The notes under the pieces are model-generated. The model worked only from the letters and a program-made list of their open reading frames with translations, did not search any database and was not told the origin of the DNA. From positions 1 to 6,972 of the forward strand of contig JAIRYY010000049.1 of assembly GCA_031267485.1 (NCBI GenBank): DNA of 6,972 nt, in the 5' to 3' direction. The stretch's first letter is position 1. Every line of letters begins with the position of its first letter. Shown in pieces: positions 1 through 6,578 of the stretch. A program made the position numbers and the translations under genes. This DNA is from Tannerella sp. Its GTDB lineage: Bacteria; Bacteroidota; Bacteroidia; Bacteroidales; Tannerellaceae.

Positions 1-296
1 TGCGGCAAGACGTCGCCGGCATTCAGAAACCATACGTAATCGCCCGTTGCCAGGCGCAATCCCTTGTTCATCGCATCGTACAGTCCCCGGTCAGGCTCGC
101 TCACCCGGCAGGAAATGCCGGATGCGTACTGTTCAATGATTTCTTTGGTATTGTCCGATGAATTGCCGTCTATCACGATGTATTCGATTCCCGGATAAGA
201 CTGGTTTACGACGCTCAGTATGGTCTGTTCCAATACTTTTCCTGCATTGAACGTGACGGTGATGATGGAAAAAACGGGGGGATGCGTGTTTGACAT
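1..296 (-). CDS. Glycosyltransferase family 2, N-terminal 98 residues (3' end outside window)
   Basis: This is the start of a GT-A-fold family 2 glycosyltransferase, an enzyme class that moves a sugar from a nucleotide-sugar donor to a growing glycan, normally at the cytoplasmic face of the inner membrane. The translation opens with SIITVTFNAG (residues 10-19), the usual first beta strand and nucleotide-binding loop. DGNSSDNT (43-50) matches the DGxSxDxT signature. EPDRGLYDAMNKG (67-79) and GDYVWFLNAGD (85-95) match the WcaA-like subgroup, where the last motif corresponds to the metal/nucleotide-binding DxD region, here NAGD. The ATG at 296 is preferred because family members usually begin a few residues before the first strand. 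The gene starts four bases after the TAG of the upstream gene, so the two are probably cotranscribed. Acceptor and linkage cannot be read from this part. The rest, including the catalytic base, lies beyond position 1. Confidence 0.93.
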   Translation of the reverse strand, partial: MSNTHPPVFSIITVTFNAGKVLEQTILSVVNQSYPGIEYIVIDGNSSDNTKEIIEQYASGISCRVSEPDRGLYDAMNKGLRLATGDYVWFLNAGDVLP

Positions 297-300
297 GATG

Positions 301-957
301 CTATCCGATGACCGACGTGATGTCGTCGCTCCACGGTCCGGGCTGCAGGCGGGGGTTGACGAATGCGGCCGAGAGGAGGATGCGGCGGGTTTCGGCGGAC
401 GGTTCGAAGATCAGCGTGTGATGCAGGCGGGTGGAGATGACGGTTCGGTATTCGGTTTCGCCTTCAAATTTCCAGCGCAGGGCAAAGCGTCCGTACTTTT
501 CCGGACTGACGGTCGCCGCCGGCTGGCCGTGTTCGGCCCGCGAGACGTAGACCGTGATTTCGTCGTGTTGCCGCACCACGTTCACGACCGGCGCTTCCGT
601 GGGCAGACCCAGGGGCTGGCGCGCGTGCCGGACGCGCGGACGCAGTTCCATGAGGGCGATCGCTTCGTCGGGCACGCGCAGGTTTCCTTCGAGGGCGTTG
701 ATATAGATGCCCAGAAAGTGTTTCAGTTCGCTGAAGGCAAACTTTTTGGCGGCCGAGGTGGTACGGTTTTTCAGGGCGATGTCGCTGTTGGCCGCGTAGG
801 CAGTGTTGGCGTTTGATACCAGCTTTTGCAGCGTGGCAACCTGATCGGGGTCAAGATGCCATTCGGCGGAATGCCCGGAGGACTGTCTGTTGATGTTGTT
901 GGCCAGGGCCAGAAATTCCGCATCCGGCCTTTCGAGAGTACTTTTGCGATATGACAT
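301..957 (-). CDS. 218-aa protein of unknown function: helical N-terminal half and Ig/Fn3-like C-terminal half
   Basis: I do not recognise a named family with certainty. Residues about 10-105 are rich in Ala, Leu, Asn and Lys and look like a helical bundle. A proline-containing linker follows (about 107-123, including GLPTEAP). Residues about 123-215 alternate hydrophobic and polar residues as in a beta sandwich and end in PWSDDITSVIG, which resembles the last strand of a fibronectin-III/Ig-like domain. This two-part layout recalls hypothetical proteins of about 200 aa found in Bacteroidota and Spirochaetes; that is from memory and untested. No signal peptide, lipobox or membrane segment is visible, so it appears cytoplasmic. 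The start is well fixed: an in-frame TAA lies 18 bases upstream (973-975) with no ATG between. GC content is high, with many CGC, CTG and GCC codons, unlike the A/T-rich genes to the right. The glycosyltransferase gene follows after four bases. Confidence 0.8.
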   Translation of the reverse strand: MSYRKSTLERPDAEFLALANNINRQSSGHSAEWHLDPDQVATLQKLVSNANTAYAANSDIALKNRTTSAAKKFAFSELKHFLGIYINALEGNLRVPDEAIALMELRPRVRHARQPLGLPTEAPVVNVVRQHDEITVYVSRAEHGQPAATVSPEKYGRFALRWKFEGETEYRTVISTRLHHTLIFEPSAETRRILLSAAFVNPRLQPGPWSDDITSVIG

Positions 958-972
958 GTTTTGCTGTGTGTT

Positions 973-1278
973 TTAAACAGTTACCGAATGATGTTTCCCG
1001 TGTCGAGATGCTGAAAACATGCTGTTTTCAGCTGAAACGGCATTTGCTTTTGCCGGAAAAGCATGTGCCGTTACCGTAAAGGCATGTGCCGTCGATGAAA
1101 GGGCATACGCTTTTATTGAAAAGGCATGTGCCGTTACCGGAAAAGCATGTGCCGTTACTGAAAAAGCATGTACTTTTGCCGGAAAAGCGCATGCCGTTGT
1201 CGGAAAAGCATGTGCCGTTGGTGAAAAAGCATGTGCTTTTTTTCTGCTGCTTAAACTGTGAACCGTATTTTTTTTCAT
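973..1278 (-). CDS. Possible small repeat protein (7-residue repeats), low confidence
   Basis: This open frame would encode about 101 aa, starting MKKNTVHSLSSRKKAHAF and followed by tandem heptads of the form T-A-H-A-F-P-V, with variants such as KAYALSS and TTACAFP. It ends at TAA 973-975, in the same frame as the 218-aa gene downstream. An earlier ATG at 1338 would add 20 residues, but that ATG lies inside a duplicated sequence, so the internal ATG at 1278, with its Lys-rich start, is preferred. The frame may be open only because the underlying repeat is 21 bases long and lacks stops in this phase. The opposite strand is also open across the repeat in two frames (1019-1261 and 1086-1298), giving ACAVTGK and HVPLPEK repeats. 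No convincing promoter or ribosome site favours either strand. Treat it as a candidate only; the array may act as DNA or RNA. Confidence 0.27.
   Translation of the reverse strand: MKKNTVHSLSSRKKAHAFSPTAHAFPTTACAFPAKVHAFSVTAHAFPVTAHAFSIKAYALSSTAHAFTVTAHAFPAKANAVSAENSMFSASRHGKHHSVTV
1040..1243. repeat. 21-bp tandem repeat array, nine full units plus a partial tenth
   Basis: On the + strand, successive units begin at 1040, 1061, 1082, 1103, 1124, 1145, 1166, 1187 and 1208, each exactly 21 bases, with a partial tenth from 1229 to about 1243. Most units start GCATGTGCC and end GGAAAA or GAAAAA. The core GCATGTGCC is shared by units 2, 3, 5, 6 and 9. Units 1, 4, 7 and 8 vary inside it, and the middle (bases 10-17) varies most. 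There are no insertions or deletions, so a translated frame keeps a 7-residue period. It is not a CRISPR array, because the units are contiguous without spacers. The array fills much of the 425-bp interval between the 218-aa gene and the helicase gene. The rest of that interval holds A/T-rich sequence and one copy of a duplicated 21-mer. Confidence 0.96.
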
Positions 1279-1302
1279 TGCTTCATTCAAACCGGTAAAC
1301 AG

Positions 1303-1339
1303 CGGAAAAGAGAATCTGTTTTTTTGCATATGCCACATA
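1303..1339 (-). repeat. Direct-repeat copy A, downstream of the helicase gene; resembles the membrane-gene tail
   Basis: The core at 1319-1339 (seven T, GCATAT, G, CCACATA on the + strand) matches 5598-5618 at 20 of 21 bases. The match extends more loosely to 1303 (CGGAAAAGAGAAT against CGGAGAAGAGGGT at 5580). Read on the minus strand, this copy encodes YVAYAKK and then continues in frame to a TGA, whereas the other copy encodes YVVYAKK followed at once by the stop of the membrane gene. It may be a remnant of a second or earlier tail of that gene, or a recombination footprint around the helicase gene. Confidence 0.75.
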
Positions 1340-1382
1340 GATTGCAGTTGCCGTATGGCAGCAGTTTAACCGTATCCATAAT

Positions 1383-4300
1383 TCAGTTTCCCGCTCCCTC
1401 CCGGATGAGCGCAATCATTTCCTTTACGGAAAGTTTGGCGGCCATATCGCTGCCTTCGAGAAGCTGTTCGGCGAGGTCGCGTTTATGGGTGTGAAGTTGC
1501 AGGATTTTTTCCTCAATCGTATTTTCGGCAACGAGGCGGTAAATGGTAACCGGTCGCTGCTGTCCGATGCGGTGTGCGCGGTCGGAAGCCTGGTCTTCCA
1601 CGGCGGGATTCCACCAGGGGTCGAGGTGCAGCACATAGTCGGCGGCGGTAAGATTCAAGCCCAGCCCGCCTGCTTTCAGGCTGATAAGGAAAAGCTCGTC
1701 TTCGCCGTTCTGGAACTGTTTCACGCTATTTTCGCGCGCTTTCTGCGAGGAGGAACCGTCCAGGTACTGATATTTAATTCCCTGTTTATCGAGCGCTTCG
1801 CGTATGATTGACAAGTGCGAAACAAACTGGCTGAAAACCAGGGCGCGATGTTTGTTCTCAATCAGTTCGGCGACAATATCAAGGAAAGCCGCCAGTTTGG
1901 AAGACGGAATATTCAGGTTTTTATCAATCAGAAGCGGGTTGCAGCTTGCCTGCCGCAATTTCGTGATTTCCGCCAGCACCTGGATATGTTTCGTTTCGTC
2001 GGCATTGACAAGATTTTCGAGAGCCTGACGGCGCAGCATTTCGTAAAACGCCGTTTCTTCGGCAGAAAACGCTATTTTCTTCACAATTTCGATCTTTGGC
2101 GGAAGCTCGTCAAGCACGGCCGATTTGGTACGGCGCAGGATAAACGGCGCAATCACCTTTTTCAGGACGCTTCCCGTTTCCCGGTGAGGGACGTCCCTTG
2201 AAACGGCTGAAGTCTTGATAAACGTATTATTAAAATGCGGCAGACTGCCCAAAAGCCCGGGGTTGATAAAGTTGAACAGATTCCATATTTCTCCCAGATG
2301 ATTTTGCATCGGCGTGCCGGTGAGCGCCAGACGGAAACCGGCCCTGAGCTGCATAATGGCTTTGGAAGTCTTTGTCGCATAATTTTTTATCACGTGCGCC
2401 TCGTCGAGTATGGCGGTGGCAAATTCCATTTCGGCAAACAGTTTTTCCTCCGACTGAAAAATCCCGTAACTCGTGACCAGCACGTCGCCCGCCTCAAGGC
2501 TCTGCAGGACGGCTTTGCGGTCGCTCATGCTTGTGCCCAGGGTTTTGAACTTCAACGACGGCGCAAACCGTTCGGCTTCGGCAATCCAGTTGCTGACGAC
2601 CGAAACGGGACAAACCACCAGCGCCGCGCCCGCTTTCACGCGATGCAGCAGAAGGGCCAGCGCCTGCACGGTTTTGCCCAGCCCCATATCGTCCGCCAGA
2701 CAGGCGCCCGCGTTCCATTCTGCCAGGCGCGCCATCCATTGAAATCCTTCCTTCTGATATTCGCGCAGTTCGGCGTTTAAATTTGCCGGGACAGGGATGC
2801 TGTCGACTTTTATTTTTTCTATTTGCTGACGGAAAATTTTCCACTGCCGGTCTGCCTTCACATTTTTCACCTCATTGAAAAAGTCATCCATCCCGACAGA
2901 AGCAAACTTATTCAGCCGGATGGCCTTTTTATCGACGCCGGAAAACATCCGCAGACTGTCCAGCTGCTTTTTTAACCGGTCGTTCAGCGCCAGAAATTCA
3001 CCCGGTGAAAGTTCAATAAAGCGGCCGTGACTCTTCCCGGAGAGCTGCAGAAGCATCTGAAGCGAGACTACGGTGTTTTCATCGACTTTCAGTTCGCCCT
3101 GCAAATCGAACCAGCTGATGCCGCTTTTTATGCTTAGATTCAGCTGGCTGACATTTGCCATGCCGCGCAGTTTGTAGCGTTCGCCTTCCGCCCACTCCAC
3201 CACGCAAATGTCCTGCCGGTCTTTAAGTATGTCCAGCAGATAGAGCGAATCGAGCGGATCGTCGAAAGAAAGCAGCCCGTCGTTATCCTTCAGGGTTTCG
3301 AGCGACTGGATTTCATTCAAAAGCGTCTGCTCGTTTTCGGCTTCCCGCTTCAGATCGCGCATGACCTGCAACTGCACGTCGTTTTCATTGGAAATAAGCA
3401 TTTTCCCGCCCTTGCCCGCCTTGCAGTAAGGCGGACGGTCGCCAAACGGTTTGCCGTACAGTTCGGCCTTCAGCCCGTCGCCAAACGGCAGCAGCTGCAC
3501 GCGGATACGGCTGTCGGCCGGTATTTCCCTTATTTCCGTATTTTCATTTTCAGCAGTGACAAGGTCGCTGTGAACGGTAAAACCCTCGGCGCTGAGTTTG
3601 CCGAGCAGTTCTATCAGTTTTGTTTTGCCGACATCGGGTATCGTCAAATTTTCTTCACGGATAATTTTAATGATTTGCTGCTGATTCGCCGAGAGGTTAT
3701 AGATTCCGTATCGGGTATTCGTTTCCTTTTCAATGTGAATGCCCGGTTCCGTCGCGGCCAGATTCGCTGAAAGCCGGTAACCTCCTTTCGACGTTTTGAC
3801 AACCGAGACCGTCGCCTGGCATGCAGCAAATTCCACGGGAATATCGTTTGAATCTGCGAGAAAAATGTAAGGATGCCCGACCAGTTCGGCAAACACCTTG
3901 GGATCAAATTCGTAAATCGCGCCATCATAATAATTGTTGTATACTTTCAACTGTTTCGAAATCCGCAGGTCCTGGTCGGTCATACCTTTTACGTCGGCAT
4001 TATGAAACGTTTTCATTGCGATATTCCGCCCTTTGGACCATCCCTTTACCTTTCGTGTTTGCAGAACGGGTTGAATTTCATTGTATTTAGGATTGAAATA
4101 ATAAACCACCCGCGTACTGCTTTCCGTTTTATCGCCATTCCCCAAAGCCGTTTTCGGCCGGAATCCCATCAGTATATTCAGCGATTTTTCCCATTCTTCC
4201 TGCCGGCTGATGCGCGAAATGGCAGGCCGGTAGTTCAGTCTGTCGGACAAATCCCGGTATAAATCCCTGATTTTTTTATCCGAAAACCACTGGTTTGCCA

Positions 4301-5483
4301 CAAACGCCACTTCATAAGCAATCAGCAAGTAATCGCTATCAACGGCTTTTTTCAGGATTTCATAAATGCCGGAAGCATATTTCTCTTCGATCTTTTCGCC
4401 TACAAGATAATAAATCAGAATATCCAAAAGCAAATAATATTTTTTTTCAAAATGAAGAATCTGTCCTTTTATAAGCGTTTTCATAACCGGCAAATTCGTC
4501 TTTTCGTTCAGGAAATCAAGAACTACCGCAGTAAACGAATCATAAAAAACGGCGTCAGGCTTTTTAGCCATCCACTGATCTATTTTTTGAAAAACCGGTG
4601 CGGCAACAGAACCGTCCGAGAGTAGCAGGGTTATAAAATAAAAATAGGTCAAATGCGGCATCTGGGGCAAAGGCGATTTATTTCCATTCTTGTGCTGCAG
4701 TTTCAGATATTTGGAAAAACAGCCGAACGCGCCTGCGATATTTCCTTCGAACAAATGCGTTGTTGCTTCCATCTCGAAAGTCGGAAGATCGTTTTTTTTA
4801 CGCATTTCGATAGCTTTAACCAGATCGGCTTTCCAGAAAACCTCGTTTATCTCCACTACATGCTCACTGTTCAGTTTCCGATAGCCCGACAGCGTTTTAA
4901 TTTTATCAATTTGACGCCGCAAATCACAAAAAAGCTCCAACTTGGCAATGGTATTGTTGAGAAGTATAAATATTGCCCCGTCAATTATAGTTTTGGAAAT
5001 CAGATGAATGTGGTCGTGATAATATTCATCCTGCAACAGTGCCACATAAAATACGGAGATATTGGGACTGTCGCAGTTCAGCAGTTTTGTCTCGTATTTT
5101 TTATACGTGGAAGGGCTGTACAGAAGTGCATACAGACAATCCCGGAAATGTTCGCAGACAGACTTGCTGTAATAGGTCCGGTCATTAATTTTTTCCCATA
5201 TCACAGACGTAATATTCATTTTCGGAAAAACAAAAACCAAAAATTCCGGGGCGGCCGCATATCGTATATTCCAGTCCTTTTCCATATAAAACAACTCATG
5301 TTTAACCGCATCTTCAAGTATGGGAGTCATATATTTAAGGGTCAGTTTTTCATGACAGAAGTCATACACAATTCCCTGTAAATGACTGTCAATATAGAAA
5401 GAAGCTTCTAACGCTGCCGCCTGCAAAATCAGCCTGCTTTTTTCAGGCAGCGCATTATAATATTCAATTTGGTGCGTATTCAT
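1383..5483 (-). CDS. SNF2-family DEAD/DEAH-box ATPase/helicase, 1,366 aa
   Basis: This is a large Swi2/Snf2 ATPase, a superfamily 2 DNA translocase that uses ATP to move along duplex DNA and remodel or displace bound proteins. The C-terminal core is complete: LREYQKEGFQWM (906-917, Q-motif region), Walker A DDMGLGKT (931-938), CPVSVVSNW (958-966, motif Ia), DEAH (1027-1030), TGTPMQN (1055-1061, motif III), RRTK (1117-1120), LVFSQF (1215-1220), SLKAGGLGLNLTAAD (1268-1282, motif V) and RAHRIGQ (1302-1308, motif VI). Residues about 450-890 are beta-rich and resemble the SNF2-associated region of bacterial homologues. Residues 1-440 look alpha-helical and match nothing I recognise. No SWIM zinc-finger cysteine pattern is seen. 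The start is fixed by an in-frame TAA 15 bases upstream. Composition shifts: sampled 60-base lines in the N-terminal part are about 32-37% GC, while core lines reach 47-65%. No partner gene of a known defence system adjoins it, so the biological role is open. Confidence 0.96.
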   Translation of the reverse strand: MNTHQIEYYNALPEKSRLILQAAALEASFYIDSHLQGIVYDFCHEKLTLKYMTPILEDAVKHELFYMEKDWNIRYAAAPEFLVFVFPKMNITSVIWEKINDRTYYSKSVCEHFRDCLYALLYSPSTYKKYETKLLNCDSPNISVFYVALLQDEYYHDHIHLISKTIIDGAIFILLNNTIAKLELFCDLRRQIDKIKTLSGYRKLNSEHVVEINEVFWKADLVKAIEMRKKNDLPTFEMEATTHLFEGNIAGAFGCFSKYLKLQHKNGNKSPLPQMPHLTYFYFITLLLSDGSVAAPVFQKIDQWMAKKPDAVFYDSFTAVVLDFLNEKTNLPVMKTLIKGQILHFEKKYYLLLDILIYYLVGEKIEEKYASGIYEILKKAVDSDYLLIAYEVAFVANQWFSDKKIRDLYRDLSDRLNYRPAISRISRQEEWEKSLNILMGFRPKTALGNGDKTESSTRVVYYFNPKYNEIQPVLQTRKVKGWSKGRNIAMKTFHNADVKGMTDQDLRISKQLKVYNNYYDGAIYEFDPKVFAELVGHPYIFLADSNDIPVEFAACQATVSVVKTSKGGYRLSANLAATEPGIHIEKETNTRYGIYNLSANQQQIIKIIREENLTIPDVGKTKLIELLGKLSAEGFTVHSDLVTAENENTEIREIPADSRIRVQLLPFGDGLKAELYGKPFGDRPPYCKAGKGGKMLISNENDVQLQVMRDLKREAENEQTLLNEIQSLETLKDNDGLLSFDDPLDSLYLLDILKDRQDICVVEWAEGERYKLRGMANVSQLNLSIKSGISWFDLQGELKVDENTVVSLQMLLQLSGKSHGRFIELSPGEFLALNDRLKKQLDSLRMFSGVDKKAIRLNKFASVGMDDFFNEVKNVKADRQWKIFRQQIEKIKVDSIPVPANLNAELREYQKEGFQWMARLAEWNAGACLADDMGLGKTVQALALLLHRVKAGAALVVCPVSVVSNWIAEAERFAPSLKFKTLGTSMSDRKAVLQSLEAGDVLVTSYGIFQSEEKLFAEMEFATAILDEAHVIKNYATKTSKAIMQLRAGFRLALTGTPMQNHLGEIWNLFNFINPGLLGSLPHFNNTFIKTSAVSRDVPHRETGSVLKKVIAPFILRRTKSAVLDELPPKIEIVKKIAFSAEETAFYEMLRRQALENLVNADETKHIQVLAEITKLRQASCNPLLIDKNLNIPSSKLAAFLDIVAELIENKHRALVFSQFVSHLSIIREALDKQGIKYQYLDGSSSQKARENSVKQFQNGEDELFLISLKAGGLGLNLTAADYVLHLDPWWNPAVEDQASDRAHRIGQQRPVTIYRLVAENTIEEKILQLHTHKRDLAEQLLEGSDMAAKLSVKEMIALIREGAGN

Positions 5484-5520
5484 ATAAATAATTTGTTAAA
5501 CACTGTATCTATAACCGAAT

Positions 5521-5543
5521 GTGGCAGTTTGCATAGCTGCCAC
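5521..5543. other. Perfect 7-bp inverted repeat in the gap before the helicase gene
   Basis: GTGGCAG (5521-5527) pairs with CTGCCAC (5537-5543) around a 9-base loop. It lies between the stop of the membrane gene (5595) and the helicase ATG (5483), and so within any leader of the helicase transcript, about 38 bases before the start codon. No T-run follows it on either strand, so it is not a typical intrinsic terminator. A protein-binding operator or an mRNA leader hairpin are alternatives. No clear Bacteroides-type TAnnTTTG promoter box was found in the gap. Confidence 0.5.
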
Positions 5544-5579
5544 CGGAAATTTCGTATTTGTTATTGGAGACATATAGAC

Positions 5580-5618
5580 CGGAGAAGAGGGTATTTATTT
5601 TTTTGCATATACCACATA
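5580..5618 (-). repeat. Direct-repeat copy B, over the 3' end of the membrane-protein gene
   Basis: The core at 5598-5618 is the partner of 1319-1339 (20 of 21 bases identical, same orientation). It encodes the last residues YVVYAKK of the membrane protein, just before its TAA at 5595-5597. The weaker flank 5580-5597 lies after the coding region. The two copies enclose the entire helicase gene. Confidence 0.75.
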
Positions 5619-6578
5619 ATTCCCTGCAAATTCATGACGGGAATATCGAGAAGGATCAAACCAGTCGGCGTACTCTTCGAATGATTCTTCCTGCCCGGAA
5701 AATATGGCAATTGCCTGAATATTATTCTTGTCGTCAATAGCATCAATGCCTCTACCGTCATAGTAGCGAATCATTGCCGCCGCTCCTTCCGAATCGCCTG
5801 CTAATGGACAGGCAAAGAGGTTTGTCCGGTCATACTTGCGCATAAAAAGGGCAAAGCCTTTTGTAAGTCCTTCCGTTTCTATTCCCGGATGACCGGCGAC
5901 CAGAATAATATCGTCGGAAGTAGAATTGTCTATCACCGCATGCAAAAAACCTTCCGTCGCGTGTCCGCGCATGGCATAGCGCTGGCAGGAAGCAAACGCC
6001 AGTCCGAGTTCCCCAATGAATACAAGACATAATATTTCCATGTATAAATGAGAGATTTTCAAAACGGAACGATTCTTTCGCCAACATCCCCGGAACAACA
6101 GGAAAATTCCCGCCAATAAGCCGGCAATGCTCATTGTGGAAACTGTGTGCAATAAATATTGCAGACTTGAAGTCGCAGTCATTTTTTGCCATCCTTTCCC
6201 TTGAAAATGGAACACAATATCTACAAATCTTTGTTGTAACGACCTGTCGAATAACAAAAAAACACATATCGCCGCTACGACCGTTCCCAAAACCAGGCTT
6301 ATGTTTTTCCATAATTTTACATTTATGATTTTATCTGCATCTTTTAATTTCCGATACACAAACACGGCAAGAAAAGCGCAACCCACCATTGCCGGTATAA
6401 GGTAGCGATCAACCAATCCTGACGGAGCATAAAGAATAATTTGCGGAATTGTTATCGCCAGAAACAACAATATCGGATAAGCACATGTATAACAGCCGGT
6501 TATATATGAGTGGGGGGGGGGTAATTTTCTTCCTCCACAGGTAAATCGCACCGGCGAAAGCAGGTACGACGCCTCCAC
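5595..6578 (-). CDS. Membrane glycosyltransferase-like protein, 3' part (downstream of the frame break)
   Basis: This frame carries the C-terminal part of the protein begun at the right edge of the window. Real coding in this frame should begin right after the C-tract (about 6512). The ATG at 6578 lies in a region whose true frame is the other one, so residues 1-22 of this ORF are out-of-frame sequence. After the tract come about five hydrophobic segments: CAYPILLFLAITIPQIILYA, YLIPAMVGCAFLAVFVY, ISLVLGTVVAAICVFLLF, TVSTMSIAGLLAGIFLLF and ILCLVFIGELGLAFA. A soluble tail of about 110 residues follows (from RYAMRGHATEGF to NYVVYAKK). The LVDRYLIPA stretch recalls the ERYL/RYLLP-type segment of GT39-like and other GT-C enzymes, which use polyprenyl-linked sugars on the outer face of the inner membrane. 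The assignment rests on layout only, and the catalytic loop would lie upstream, outside the window. The helicase gene follows after 111 bases. Confidence 0.7.
   Translation of the reverse strand: MEASYLLSPVRFTCGGRKLPPPHSYITGCYTCAYPILLFLAITIPQIILYAPSGLVDRYLIPAMVGCAFLAVFVYRKLKDADKIINVKLWKNISLVLGTVVAAICVFLLFDRSLQQRFVDIVFHFQGKGWQKMTATSSLQYLLHTVSTMSIAGLLAGIFLLFRGCWRKNRSVLKISHLYMEILCLVFIGELGLAFASCQRYAMRGHATEGFLHAVIDNSTSDDIILVAGHPGIETEGLTKGFALFMRKYDRTNLFACPLAGDSEGAAAMIRYYDGRGIDAIDDKNNIQAIAIFSGQEESFEEYADWFDPSRYSRHEFAGNYVVYAKK

Noticed and set aside
276..281. Six-C run near the glycosyltransferase start as a second slippage tract
   Set aside because: Six bases is short for frequent slippage and the frame is intact.
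220..816. Plus-strand open frame of 198 codons
   Set aside because: It lies antisense to the 218-aa gene and the glycosyltransferase start. Its sequence is rich in Gly, Arg and Val as expected from the complement of GC-rich codons, and it has no domain motif.
1040..1243. CRISPR array
   Set aside because: The 21-base units are contiguous with no unique spacers, and no cas gene is nearby.
4653..5381. Plus-strand open frame of 242 codons
   Set aside because: Antisense to the helicase gene, whose frame is continuous and supported by motifs. The antisense product has no recognisable pattern.
1383..5483. DISARM or another named multi-gene defence system
   Set aside because: Only the SNF2 protein is present; neighbours are glycan-related or unknown, so no named system can be supported.
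5521..5543. Rho-independent terminator
   Set aside because: The stem is present but neither strand has a T-run right after it.
6530..6578. True start of the membrane protein at the ATG at 6578
   Set aside because: The other frame is open from the window edge and carries transmembrane sequence up to the C-tract. The ATG at 6578 lies in out-of-frame sequence ending in a run of prolines encoded by the tract.
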